Shown: positions 8,299-17,105 of the stretch, piece by piece | Layout of the letters: every line of letters starts with the position of its first letter | Numbering within the stretch: position 1 is the first letter of the stretch | NCBI RefSeq assembly: GCF_003664325.1 | Contig: NZ_RCDA01000001.1 | Span: 558,001-622,000 of the forward strand | Length of the DNA: 64,000 nt | Reading direction: 5' to 3' | Source of the DNA: Alkalispirillum mobile | Lineage (GTDB): Bacteria; Pseudomonadota; Gammaproteobacteria; Nitrococcales; Halorhodospiraceae | Position numbers and translations under genes: made by a program | Notes under the pieces: model-generated | The model's input: only the letters and a program-made list of their open reading frames with translations | What the model was told of the DNA's origin: nothing | Database searches by the model: none

Positions 8299-9351
8299 AT
8301 GAACCACGCGACAAAGGCTTACGCTGCAACCAGCCCGGATTCCGGCTTGGGCCCCTACGCGTTCGACCGGCGCGACCTGCGCGCGGACGATGTAGCCATC
8401 GAGATCGATTACTGCGGGGTGTGCCACACCGACATTCACTTCGTGGAGAATGACTGGGGCATGACCCAATACCCGGTAGTGCCCGGCCACGAGGTCATCG
8501 GCCGCGTCACCGCCGTGGGCCCTGACGTGAAGGGCTTTCAGGAGGGCGATACCGTGGGCGTCGGCTGCATGGTGGACAGCTGCCGCAGTTGTTCGGCCTG
8601 CGAGTCGGGGCTGGAGCAGTACTGCCTGGAGGGTATGACGCTGACGTACAACGGCCAGGACCGCCACGACGGCAGCATCACGTTCGGTGGGTACTCCACC
8701 CGCATCGTGGTCAGCGACCGGTTCGTGGTCAGGGTGCCGGATGCCCTGGACCCGGCCAAGGCCGCGCCGCTGCTCTGCGCCGGCATCACCACCTACTCCC
8801 CGCTACGCCATCACGGTGTCGGTCCCGGCCATAAGGTGGGCGTCATCGGTATGGGCGGTCTGGGCCACATGGGCGTAAAGTTCGCCAAGGCACTGGGCGC
8901 GGAAGTGACCATCTTCACCCGCTCCGAGGCCAAGGTCCGCGAGGCGCAGAAGCAGGGGGCCGATCATGTCATCGTCTCCACCGACGAGGCGCAGATGGAG
9001 GCCGCGGCAGACACCTTCGACTTCATGTTGGATACCGTCCCGGTGCAGCACGATCTCAACCCCTACCTGAACTGCCTCAAGTACGACGGCACGCACATCC
9101 TGGTCGGGTTGCTGGAGCCCATCGAACCGCCGCTTGACGCCGGTGGCCTAGTATTCAAGCGCCGTGTGCTGGCCGGGTCCCTCATCGGCGGCATGCCGGA
9201 AACCCAGGAGGTGCTGGACTTCTGCGCCGAGCACAACATCACGTGCGATGTGGAGATGCTGGATATCCGCAACGTCAACGAGGCTTACGAGCGGATGAAG
9301 AAAGGCGACGTGAAGTACCGGTTTGTCATCGACACGGCGACACTGCGCTGA
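8299..9351 (+). CDS. Zinc-dependent NAD(P)H alcohol dehydrogenase (YahK/cinnamyl type)
   Basis: 350 residues, medium-chain dehydrogenase family. Catalytic zinc ligands are in GVCHTDIHF (Cys near 37) and GHEVIG (His near 59). The structural zinc lobe has four Cys in SCRSCSACESGLEQYC. The Rossmann dinucleotide motif is GMGGLGHMG (about 181-189). The lack of an acidic residue at the end of strand 2 (FTRSEAK) suggests NADP preference, as in YahK-type aldehyde reductases. It probably interconverts aldehydes and primary alcohols in the cytosol. It appears monocistronic, with strong hairpins just after the stop. Confidence 0.88.
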   Translation: MNHATKAYAATSPDSGLGPYAFDRRDLRADDVAIEIDYCGVCHTDIHFVENDWGMTQYPVVPGHEVIGRVTAVGPDVKGFQEGDTVGVGCMVDSCRSCSACESGLEQYCLEGMTLTYNGQDRHDGSITFGGYSTRIVVSDRFVVRVPDALDPAKAAPLLCAGITTYSPLRHHGVGPGHKVGVIGMGGLGHMGVKFAKALGAEVTIFTRSEAKVREAQKQGADHVIVSTDEAQMEAAADTFDFMLDTVPVQHDLNPYLNCLKYDGTHILVGLLEPIEPPLDAGGLVFKRRVLAGSLIGGMPETQEVLDFCAEHNITCDVEMLDIRNVNEAYERMKKGDVKYRFVIDTATLR

Positions 9352-9369
9352 GCGCCGCAACGCCAGTGG

Positions 9370-9425
9370 GTTGTCCGTTGACCGGACAACGGGTATCGCG
9401 CTTCGGCCCGTCCGGGCCGAAGCGC
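9370..9425. terminator. Two consecutive hairpins between convergent genes
   Basis: The first stem is GTTGTCCG/CGGACAAC (9370-9390). The second is a longer GC stem, CGCTTCGGCCCG with CGGGCCGAAGCG (9398-9425), with a tiny loop. They lie between the plus-strand dehydrogenase and the minus-strand lipoprotein gene and could end transcription both ways. No long T-run follows, so they may act as mRNA 3' stabilisers instead. Confidence 0.55.
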
Positions 9426-9441
9426 GGGTCTGCCGCCGCAA

Positions 9442-10089
9442 CTAGCGCTTGGATACCCGCCAGCCCTGCTCGTCCTTGACGAACGTGACCTCCTCGGTAA
9501 AACCCTCCCCCTCGCGATGATAATCGACCAGCTCATCCAGGCGGGGGTTACCCACCGACCGCGCCCACTTCTCGCGGGATGCCTCCAGCAGGACCTGGAA
9601 ATCATCGCGCCCGGCGAAATCCGCCAGCTTCGGCCGCGACTCGGCCACTGCGGTCATGACCGTTCGCCCCTGCAACTCGAAAGGCGATGACAACTCGTGC
9701 AGGCCGGTCAACGTGAACTCCACGAAACACAGGCCGACCCCCTCCCGATAATACGGCTCGCCGTCCGCGGTCAGATGGTATTCATCGCGATCACCGCTGT
9801 TGCGCACCTCGATCACGCCCAGGCCCTCCAGTGCATCTAACACCGGGCCCACCTCGTTGCTGCCCAGCCCGCTGGGCCGCTCTATGGGGAATTCGTTAAA
9901 CCACTGCAGATAGACCTGGTCGAAGCATCCTCTCGGCTGCGCTTCATAATTGGCCTGCACGGCCTCCTCCAGGGCCTCTGCCTCCGGCACGTCATCGCCG
10001 CTACAACCCGACACCACCAACGTGGCCGCCACCACGGCAATTCCAACAACCGCGGGCGAGAAGGCCCGCGCGGAACGTGTTTCACTCAT
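9442..10089 (-). CDS. Putative lipoprotein of unknown function
   Basis: 215 residues from the ATG at 10087-10089. The N-terminus is a lipoprotein signal: a short basic start, a hydrophobic run (VVGIAVVAATLVV) and the lipobox VSGC, giving an acylated Cys near residue 28. The mature part is acidic, with no recognised domain. It reads like a small envelope protein with a wing-like segment 'VLDALEGLGVIEVRNSGDRD' and a C-terminal VTFVKDEQGWRVSKR strand typical of DUF-type lipoproteins. An upstream in-frame extension to 10203 lacks a signal and is not used. Confidence 0.65.
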   Translation of the reverse strand: MSETRSARAFSPAVVGIAVVAATLVVSGCSGDDVPEAEALEEAVQANYEAQPRGCFDQVYLQWFNEFPIERPSGLGSNEVGPVLDALEGLGVIEVRNSGDRDEYHLTADGEPYYREGVGLCFVEFTLTGLHELSSPFELQGRTVMTAVAESRPKLADFAGRDDFQVLLEASREKWARSVGNPRLDELVDYHREGEGFTEEVTFVKDEQGWRVSKR

Positions 10090-10364
10090 GAAGAAACCAC
10101 CCCCGGCAAAACGCTGCTCTGGGCACACCGGCCGCCCGAAGTTCCCACGGCGGCTACCGGGTAAGAATAGCCACTCGCGCAGGCGCTTGCCCGCCAGAGC
10201 CACCAGCGAACATTGTCCCCGCGACGGCGCTGCGCAACCGGGTCGTCAATAAAGTGGAAGCCGGCGCCGGAATGGCACCAGAATGATCCGCAACAGGTTC
10301 CGTCATACCGCCGCGTTGCCCGGTTCCACCAGGCTGACAGCGTGCAAATTGGAAAGGGAGAGGC

Positions 10365-11120
10365 TTGATCGAAAACTTGCTACCGCCTGACCTGTCACCG
10401 CTGGTCGCGACAGGGTTGGTGATCGCCGCGGCCTTCACCTCCATGCTGACCGCCTCGCTGGGCGTGGGGGGCGGGGTGGTGCTGCTGGCCCTGCTGGCAC
10501 TGACCGTGCCGGCATCGGCGATCATTCCCGTCCACGGCATGGTCCAGATGGGCTCCAACGTCAGCCGCACCCTGCTGATGTGGCGCCATATCGACCTGAG
10601 GGTGATCGGCTATTTCCTGCCGGGAGTCCTGCTCGGTGCCAGCCTGGCCAGTGTCGTGCTGGTCCAGTTACCGGTCACCGTGGTGCAATTGGCCATCGCG
10701 GGGTTCATCCTGCTGCTGGTCTGGGGGCCGGCCGTGCCCCGGCAGGCCCTGGGGCCAGTTGGCACCTTCCTCGCGGCTACGGGCACAACCTTTCTCAGCC
10801 TGTTTGTGGGGGCGACCGGCCCTCTGGTCGCGGCATTCATCAAACAGCAACAGGGGCACGACCGCTTCGCCACGGTCGCCACCTTCGCGGCGGCCATGTC
10901 CCTGCAGCACGCCCCCAAGGCGGTGGTCTACGGCTTCGCGGGGTTCGCCTTCAAGGAGTGGCTGGGCGTCATCCTGCTGATGATCGTGGCCGCAAGCGTG
11001 GGCACTTGGGTGGGCGTCAACCTGCTGAGCCGGCTCAGCGACCGACGCTTCACGCGGGTTTTCAACGTGCTGCTCACCCTGCTTGCCCTGAGGCTGATCT
11101 GGGAGGCTCTGTCGGGGTAG
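10365..11120 (+). CDS. TSUP family (TauE/SafE) anion exporter
   Basis: 251 residues with about eight hydrophobic segments, the usual size of sulfite exporter TauE/SafE proteins of the inner membrane. The signature glycine-rich motif ASLGVGGGVVLL is near residues 25-36, and the second half repeats it as FVGATGPLVAAF (about 147-158). The substrate is probably a sulfur-containing anion or organic acid, but cannot be read from sequence. Start codon is TTG at 10365, supported by GGAAAGGGAGAGG just upstream. It converges on avtA with 5 bases between stops. Confidence 0.85.
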   Translation: MIENLLPPDLSPLVATGLVIAAAFTSMLTASLGVGGGVVLLALLALTVPASAIIPVHGMVQMGSNVSRTLLMWRHIDLRVIGYFLPGVLLGASLASVVLVQLPVTVVQLAIAGFILLLVWGPAVPRQALGPVGTFLAATGTTFLSLFVGATGPLVAAFIKQQQGHDRFATVATFAAAMSLQHAPKAVVYGFAGFAFKEWLGVILLMIVAASVGTWVGVNLLSRLSDRRFTRVFNVLLTLLALRLIWEALSG

Positions 11121-11125
11121 CGCAA

Positions 11126-12394
11126 TCAGTCCTCCATCGCGCCCGCAAAGCATCGTTTGACCTCGTCCGCGATCACGCGCAGCCCCTCCGCCACCGACTC
11201 ATCATCCTGAGAATAGGTCACCCGCAGGCATTCATGGCGGTGCGGCCAGTCCCCCGCATCCGGCAGGCCCGGGAAGAAGTAATGGCCCGAAACCACCAGC
11301 ACCCCCCTCGCCTTCAACCGCTCGTAAAGCTCGTGGCTGGAAATGGGCAAGCCCGGGAACCAGAGCCACAGGAACATTGCGCCCTCCGGCTGATGCACAT
11401 ACCAGGGACAGGCGTCGTCAAAGGCGTCGTGCAGCACCGCCACCGCCTTGCGCATCTTGGCCTCGTACCAGGGCCGGACCTGGTCGCGGCTCAGCGACAG
11501 GATCTCCCCCGACCGCACCAGGTTCTCCGTAAGCTGCGGGCCGAAGCTGCCCGTTGCCAGGTTGAGGATGGCATTGGCGCCACTCAGGGCGCGGATGATC
11601 TGCGGCGCGGCTATGACGATGCCGGTTCGCGCGGCTGGCAGCCCCAGCTTCGACAGGCTGAGACAGAGAATCACCTGCTCGTCCCAGAAGGGCTGGGCCT
11701 CGGTGTAAATCAGTTCCGGAAAGGGGCTGCCGTACGCGCCGTCGACGATCAGCGGAATATCCCACGCCCTGGCCAGCGCATGCAGCCGGCCGATCTCCTC
11801 ATCGGTCAGCACGTTCCCGGTGGGGTTCGTCGGGCGCGATACGCAAAGCGCGCCCACCTGCTCATCCAGCGCCAGCTCGTCGAAGTCCACCCGGTACTTG
11901 AACGTATGGTCGTCCAGATAGTCGATGCGCGGGCGCACGCTGCGGAAGGTGTCGGGACCCAAGCCCGCGTCGGCGTAGCCAAGGTACTCCGGCGCCATGG
12001 GCAGCAGGATCTGGTGTCGGCCGCCGCCCGGCATCTCGCCGGCGAAGAGATTGAACAGCATGAAGAATGCTGCCTGACTCCCGTTGGTCAGGGCGATGTT
12101 CTCCTCCGTCAGGCCCCAGCCATAGGTGCGGTTCAGCAGGTCCTTGAGCGCACGGATGAAACGCGCCTCGCCCTGGGGGGCGTCATAGACTCCGATAAGG
12201 CGGGCGACCGCATCCGGGTCCCGTGCCAGTTTCTGGAGCTCTTCGCTCAGCCGTTGCTGCACCGGCGGGAAGTGGCCCGGGTTACCACCGCCCATCATGA
12301 TCACGGGCTGGTCCCCCGCCATGGCCTTTCCCAGGTCATCCATCAGGCTGTTGATACCCGCCTGCTGGGAGAATTTTTCGGCGAAAGCGGTCAT
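11126..12394 (-). CDS. avtA: Valine-pyruvate aminotransferase
   Basis: 422 residues from the ATG at 12392-12394. This is a PLP-dependent class I aminotransferase transferring amino groups between valine or alanine and their keto acids. The N-terminus (MTAFAEKFSQQAGINSLMDD) and GGGNPGHFPP are characteristic of AvtA. The PLP-Lys lies in the CLSLSKLGLPAARTG segment, and the PTNPTGN motif is present. A copy of the segment coding for the QPFWDEQVILCLS region reappears at about 13441-13490 (see findings). Confidence 0.9.
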   Translation of the reverse strand: MTAFAEKFSQQAGINSLMDDLGKAMAGDQPVIMMGGGNPGHFPPVQQRLSEELQKLARDPDAVARLIGVYDAPQGEARFIRALKDLLNRTYGWGLTEENIALTNGSQAAFFMLFNLFAGEMPGGGRHQILLPMAPEYLGYADAGLGPDTFRSVRPRIDYLDDHTFKYRVDFDELALDEQVGALCVSRPTNPTGNVLTDEEIGRLHALARAWDIPLIVDGAYGSPFPELIYTEAQPFWDEQVILCLSLSKLGLPAARTGIVIAAPQIIRALSGANAILNLATGSFGPQLTENLVRSGEILSLSRDQVRPWYEAKMRKAVAVLHDAFDDACPWYVHQPEGAMFLWLWFPGLPISSHELYERLKARGVLVVSGHYFFPGLPDAGDWPHRHECLRVTYSQDDESVAEGLRVIADEVKRCFAGAMED

Positions 12395-12628
12395 TTTCAA
12401 CGGTCCAGCCCTCCAGATCGGCCCGCCGCCACCACGGCAGCAACATCTACATGGCCGGAAGGGTGGAGCAGGTAGGACTCAAGCGCAAGCCACTGCCCGG
12501 GCCCTTGAACGCGCCGAAGCGGCAGGCTCACGCACAGCTCGAAGCCTATCTCCCGGAAACGGCGGCCAGGCGTCCTTATGGTTTCGAGATTCCGGTATAT
12601 CAGGCAGTGCGGCTAAAACCGTTCCGCA
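12395..12628. other. Intergenic stretch, no gene supported
   Basis: 234 bases between avtA and the DUF429 gene, both on the minus strand. A plus-strand frame from 12451 contains a plausible protein-like segment (LPETAARRPYGFEIPVYQ) but continues as antisense text through the DUF429 gene. This may be a decayed gene end; I cannot name it. Confidence 0.3.
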
Positions 12629-13255
12629 TCAGCAAGCGAAATCGTACGGGTGCAGCGGTGGCTCTGCCTTGTAGACCCAGACCGCCTCCCCCCGGTGCCA
12701 TTTCCATGCCGCCAAAGCCGCCGCGCAAGCCGCGACGGAATGGTCACTCTGATCGGGCAATTCGCCCATGCCCCGCAGCCCCACCGTCTCCAGCCAATCC
12801 AGCACCGCTTGCCTGGCCCCCGCGTCTCTCTTGATCGCACGAACCGAGTCGACCGGAGCACCGCGAAGTACCAGGGCCGCCGTCGGATGCACCTCCACCA
12901 GATCGACGCCCGGTCGCTCCGTCTCGATGAGTCGGCTCACGGCGACACCTCGCAGTGTCAGGTAAACCATCCTGGGTGCAGAAGGGGCCATCACCGACCC
13001 CGGATGCAGTCCGCCCCTGAGCGCCTCGCGCAAGCTGACATCAGACGCGCGACTTCCGCCCGCCGACGAGTAAGAGAGCGGCGCGTCCAGCCCGACCACG
13101 GCCGAATCGGGCACCCACCTCAGAATTTCCGCGTCGTCTGCCCCGGCGACCAGCGCCTCCAATTCCAGGTACTCACCCTTCGAGCGGAAGACCGCCACAG
13201 AGGTACGCTGCGCACCTGCTGGGCCAGACAGGTCGATGCCTATGATTCGTCTCAT
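12629..13255 (-). CDS. DUF429 family protein (predicted RNase H-like fold)
   Basis: 208 residues. The N-terminal motif IIGIDLSGPAG (acidic Asp near residue 7), VVGLDAPLSY (about 56-65) and the pattern VEVHPTAAL (about 122-130) are typical of DUF429, a family predicted to have an RNase H-like nuclease fold with an unproven role. The conserved C-terminal DQSDHSVAACAAALAAW is also present. The gene starts inside the end of the chimeric remnant at 13252-13536. Confidence 0.7.
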   Translation of the reverse strand: MRRIIGIDLSGPAGAQRTSVAVFRSKGEYLELEALVAGADDAEILRWVPDSAVVGLDAPLSYSSAGGSRASDVSLREALRGGLHPGSVMAPSAPRMVYLTLRGVAVSRLIETERPGVDLVEVHPTAALVLRGAPVDSVRAIKRDAGARQAVLDWLETVGLRGMGELPDQSDHSVAACAAALAAWKWHRGEAVWVYKAEPPLHPYDFAC

Positions 13256-13536
13256 GATCCGCTCGGTGTCAGAGCATTACCGTCAGTGGCGTGGACTGCG
13301 AACATCGCCCGAACGAGCCCATTTCCCAATGCATCCAGTGTAGCTGCCTCCAGAAGACAGCCAGCCCTTACAAGCCCGCGAGGGATGGCGTTCGAGAAGC
13401 GCCCACTGCGCAGCCGCCATGCGGCGCACCCGCGCTGACTGAGGCAGAGGATCACCTGCTCGTCCCAGAAGGGCTCCGCTTGGGTGTGGAGGGTATTTCC
13501 TTCGTCATCAAGACCCAATCCCCGGTGTGGGCACAC
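13252..13536 (-). pseudogene. Chimeric gene remnant: unknown C-terminus joined to an avtA scrap
   Basis: An open frame whose first third includes AEPFWDEQVILCLS, nearly the same as AvtA QPFWDEQVILCLS, and whose last two thirds read as the end of an unrelated protein (RFSNAIPRGLVRAGCLLEAATLDALGN and onwards). At DNA level about 35 bases around 13445-13478 match avtA around 11664-11697. The frame overlaps the end of the GNAT gene, has no credible start of its own, and I do not recognise the donor of the C-terminal part. Probably a recombination scar, not a working gene. Confidence 0.55.
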
Positions 13537-14072
13537 TGGGGAAACGGTACGATCTGACGTCGGGCGATGGCCTGGTACCGGAGCCTCTCATAAAGGCGTC
13601 GCGCCCGGACATTCTCTTCGGCCACGATGAGGCTAACCACCCTGGCACCCGACGCCGAGGCGAGGTGCTCAGCCCAGCCCATGAGCTTCCGCCCTACCCC
13701 TTGGCCACGATAGGCCGGGTCCGTGGCTACGGCGTTTATGTACCAGGAACCGGGAACAAGCGCTTCCAGTTCAATGAGCGGCCGGACGACGACGGGGATC
13801 CCGTCTAACGGGCCGGCTTCATGGGGATCAGGCAGCCGGTAGCCGAGCAGCATTCCGGCGATGGCGCCGTCATATTCCGCAACATAGGCGTTGGTATAAC
13901 TGAAGCCGCCCTCCGTTCCGGCCACCCTTCGGGCACCAAAAGCCAGGGCATCTTCTCCCGGCCCCGCCATGCGGCCCCAGAGATAGGCCGGCACGCCCTC
14001 ACCTGCCATGTTCATCAGCCCGGCCAGCTTCGGTGCGTCTTCAACCTTGGCATTACGAACGCTCAGGCCCAT
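13452..14072 (-). CDS. GNAT family N-acetyltransferase
   Basis: 206 residues from the ATG at 14070-14072, chosen for GAGGA just upstream. The acetyl-CoA binding motif A reads AVATDPAYRGQGVGRKLM (about 128-145), and the conserved Tyr of motif B lies in RRLYERLRY. The substrate is unknown. Related proteins end near GDWVLMTKEI. Here an extra tail (PSTPKRSPSGTSR) is encoded by the duplicated avtA scrap, so the stop has been rebuilt by recombination. Confidence 0.8.
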   Translation of the reverse strand: MGLSVRNAKVEDAPKLAGLMNMAGEGVPAYLWGRMAGPGEDALAFGARRVAGTEGGFSYTNAYVAEYDGAIAGMLLGYRLPDPHEAGPLDGIPVVVRPLIELEALVPGSWYINAVATDPAYRGQGVGRKLMGWAEHLASASGARVVSLIVAEENVRARRLYERLRYQAIARRQIVPFPQCAHTGDWVLMTKEIPSTPKRSPSGTSR

Positions 14073-14207
14073 AGGTTCCTCGACGAACACCGCCATGGCT
14101 ATTATCCCCGAGATTAGCAACGCCCTCGTGAACCGCGAAGCCACCGGCAGGACTCCATCCGGAAGCCCTGCCGGTGGGTAGCCGTTTTGCCATCTCGGCA
14201 GCGCAGC

Positions 14208-15827
14208 TCAGCCGCGCCGCCCCAACCTCCGGACCTGCTCCATGCTGTCCCGCTCGGTGTTCGGGGCCACCTCCAGCAACTGCCCTGCCCAGCTCAATGC
14301 GGCATCCGGATCACCAGCCCCCTCGGCAGCGCGGGCGCCACCGAGTAACGTGTTGTAACGGCCCGGCCAGATGCTGTCCGACCGCTCAAAGGCGGCCAGG
14401 GCCTCGTCGGGCCGGTCCAATGCGAGCAGCACTTCGCCGAGTGCCTCGTAAGGCGGCAAAAGCGCGCCGGGCGTCACCGGGTGCTTCTCCACCGACGACT
14501 CCAGCTCGCCCGCCGAGCGCATCAACTCAACGGCACGCTCATCGTCACCCTCGGCATGTGCAATAAAACCCTCAAGGATGCGCCGGTCGACCTCGATATA
14601 GACCGGGAAACGCGGGTCAGGGCCCGATTCGGCCCCTTCGGCCAGACCGGCCAGGCGTTGCTCGGCCTCGTGGGCCGCTTCCAGGTCGCCGATATGGACC
14701 GCGCCCAGCCCGCGCGCGTACCAGCTCAGGCCCTCGGCCCAATGGAAGTTATCCCAGGCGATGTAGTCGGGCACGCGTGGCTGGATGTCGGCTGCGGCTT
14801 CCCAGTCGCGCTGCTCTACCGCCAGCCGCGCCGGAATCGCGGCCAGGTGGAATGCGCCGGGGAACGAGCCCTGGTGGCGGCTCACGTCCCAGGCAGCCTC
14901 ACGGATCTCCTCAGCGGTGGCGTCCTCGCCACGTTGCAGGTAGCCGTAGACGAGGTAATCAACGGCGTGGATGTAGTGGAACGAGATCGCACCGTTCACA
15001 TCGTGCTCACGCGCGACGTCGGCCGAACGTGCGTTCCAGTCGATGACCTGCGGCCAATCACCGAGGCGCACGTAGATGTGGGACGGCATGTGCAGGGCGT
15101 GCGGCACGTTAGGCGCGATCTTGCCGTAGGACTCCACCATCTCAAGCGCGTTTTCCGCGCGACCGTCGGCGTCCGTGGCGTGAATCGCGTAATGGATAGC
15201 GCCGGGGTGCGTGGACGCTTCCTCCCACACTCGCTTGAGGATCGATTCCGCCTCGTCATGCAGCGCGTGACGGTCCTCCGCCTGCGTGGCCTCGGTCAGC
15301 AGCGACAGGGCATAGAGCGCAGCGATGTCGTGATCGTCCGGATAGGCCTGGTAAGCCGTCGCCATGCCGTCGGTCCAGCCGGACAGGCGATCCCACAGCC
15401 GATCGGTATCCGGCTCAAAGAAGGCAGCGGTGGCCTCGATCAGCGCCTGTTCCCGCTCATCCTCGACCGCGTTGCGGGCCTGCTCGATGGCCTCGCGGGC
15501 GCGGGCTACTTCGGCATCGCTGGGCGTCGTGGCCCACAGCGGCTGGAACAGCGTGGTCGCTACGCCCCAGTGGGCCATTGCGCAATCGGGGTGGGCCTCG
15601 GTGATGGCGTCGAACTCGCCGCGGGCCTGCACGTACATCATGTGGTGCATCATTCCCAGGGCTCTATCGAACGCCTGCTGCGCTTCTTCCGCGCAATCCG
15701 CGTTAAACGCCACCGTGCCGATTCCCTGCTCATCATCGACCGGTGCACCGGTATGCGCTTGATCGTGCTCGGCTGCAGCCGCTGATGCGAGCATCGTGGC
15801 CAGCAGCATCAATGGGATTCTGGTCAT
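14208..15827 (-). CDS. Secreted TPR-repeat protein
   Basis: 539 residues from the ATG at 15825-15827, with GGAGG upstream. A cleavable signal peptide (MTRIPLMLLATMLASAAAA) precedes a helical solenoid of TPR-like repeats. Conserved pieces include DCAMAHWGVA, HALHMPSHIYVRLGDW and HYIHAVDYLVYGYLQRG. His-rich 'MMHHMMY' and 'HALHMPSHI' segments could bind metal. Proteins of this type occur widely in proteobacteria without assigned function; the periplasm is the expected site. Confidence 0.7.
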   Translation of the reverse strand: MTRIPLMLLATMLASAAAAEHDQAHTGAPVDDEQGIGTVAFNADCAEEAQQAFDRALGMMHHMMYVQARGEFDAITEAHPDCAMAHWGVATTLFQPLWATTPSDAEVARAREAIEQARNAVEDEREQALIEATAAFFEPDTDRLWDRLSGWTDGMATAYQAYPDDHDIAALYALSLLTEATQAEDRHALHDEAESILKRVWEEASTHPGAIHYAIHATDADGRAENALEMVESYGKIAPNVPHALHMPSHIYVRLGDWPQVIDWNARSADVAREHDVNGAISFHYIHAVDYLVYGYLQRGEDATAEEIREAAWDVSRHQGSFPGAFHLAAIPARLAVEQRDWEAAADIQPRVPDYIAWDNFHWAEGLSWYARGLGAVHIGDLEAAHEAEQRLAGLAEGAESGPDPRFPVYIEVDRRILEGFIAHAEGDDERAVELMRSAGELESSVEKHPVTPGALLPPYEALGEVLLALDRPDEALAAFERSDSIWPGRYNTLLGGARAAEGAGDPDAALSWAGQLLEVAPNTERDSMEQVRRLGRRG

Positions 15828-16035
15828 GGCAAGCCTCCACACCTTATTGGTGTCCACATGGCGACAGGTGCCCACGTGATACCGACACCGAACCGCCCAG
15901 GACGGGGAGATCCCGGGACCGGGGTCTGGACTGACATGGCTGATTTCGAGTTTAGGCGGCGGGGCGGATGTCGGCTTTCAGAATCTTGCGGTCAAGCGGC
16001 GGATATTGCGGTTCGCTGCCAATCAGGCCCGGCTG

Positions 16036-16947
16036 TCAGTGCCCGGGAACCCGACGGGGCCGGCGGTGCTTCTGGTCCCGGTACGCGCTGGGCGTTTGCC
16101 CCACCGCCTGCCGGAAGTGGCGCGTCAGTTGCGAGACGGAATAGCCGGTGGCGCCGGCCACCGCTGTCACCGGCAAGGGGTTTCGCGCCAGCAGATCCCG
16201 CGCGCGCTGGATGCGCAACTGCGTCAGGTACCGATGAGGGGGTAACCCGTGGCTGCGGCGGAAGGCCCGTGCAAAGTGCCACGGCGACAGGCCGGTCAGC
16301 CCCGCCAGGTCCCCGAGCGTGATGCGCTGGTTCAGGTTCGCATGCATGTATTCGATGACCCGCGCAGATTGGTAGGGGGCCAGGCCTCCGCGGCATGCAT
16401 CCACCTCGCGGACCTGTTCCGACAGGCGGACCAGACGCACGACCAGCGCCAATGCGATGCCTTCGACAAACAGGCGGGCAGCCGGGTCGCCGCGGCGCCC
16501 CAACTCCTGCCACAGAGCATTCAGGGCCTGGGTAATCAAGGGGTCCTGGTGCAGCATGGCGTGCAGCCGACCGAAGTCCAGCGGGTCGTCCGGGTCGCGT
16601 CCGAGCCATTCGCGGGCCAGATCGGCGGGGATGCCCAGAAACCGCATGCGCGCCGCGTCCTGCATCTGGCAGCGGCCCGGAACACCCGGCGGGATGACCA
16701 CGAACGCCCCTGGCTCGGCGCGTCCGGAAAACGGCCCGGCACTGATGTCGCTGCGGTGCCGGAAGGGCCGCCCCACCGCCTGGCTCAGCATCAACTCCTG
16801 CATGGGGGGCGTGGCCAGCTCGCCGGGCGGATGGGCATTCTCAAGCATGCGCACGGGGAGATCCGCCCAGGCACGGGAAGCCTCCAGGGACGCCGCCTCA
16901 CGTCCCCGGGCGAAGAAGTCGAGCATATTCTGAGACGACTGCGGCAT
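16036..16947 (-). CDS. AraC family transcriptional regulator
   Basis: 303 residues from the ATG at 16945-16947, preceded by GAGGTG at suitable distance; earlier ATGs at 16965 and 16968 are possible. Two helix-turn-helix motifs fill the last 100 residues (ITLGDLAGLTGLSPWHFARAF and VTAVAGATGYSVSQLTRHFR). The N-terminal ligand part is not recognisable. The C-terminus is basic (KHRRPRRVPGH). The target is unknown; it is flanked by the TPR gene and a divergent asmA-type gene. Confidence 0.85.
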   Translation of the reverse strand: MPQSSQNMLDFFARGREAASLEASRAWADLPVRMLENAHPPGELATPPMQELMLSQAVGRPFRHRSDISAGPFSGRAEPGAFVVIPPGVPGRCQMQDAARMRFLGIPADLAREWLGRDPDDPLDFGRLHAMLHQDPLITQALNALWQELGRRGDPAARLFVEGIALALVVRLVRLSEQVREVDACRGGLAPYQSARVIEYMHANLNQRITLGDLAGLTGLSPWHFARAFRRSHGLPPHRYLTQLRIQRARDLLARNPLPVTAVAGATGYSVSQLTRHFRQAVGQTPSAYRDQKHRRPRRVPGH

Positions 16948-17105
16948 GGCCAGCACCTCACACATCATGTATAGCCGCTTTCCAGGCCGCACACCATGCG
17001 ACGGGACGGGGTGCGGCAACCCTCCTGGACCACCCGGGCTGCGCGCCTTGCGCTGCTACACTCGAGGCCATTATTCCCGGTTATCCGCGCCCGGACGGGA
17101 GGCCC

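Noticed and set aside
10580-12475. Long plus-strand frame over the exporter and avtA (631 codons)
   Set aside because: It is antisense to avtA and partly out of frame with the exporter; low complexity and no domain.
12451-12834. Plus-strand frame with protein-like text (LPETAARRPYGFEI)
   Set aside because: It continues as antisense text over the DUF429 gene and has no recognisable start or domain.
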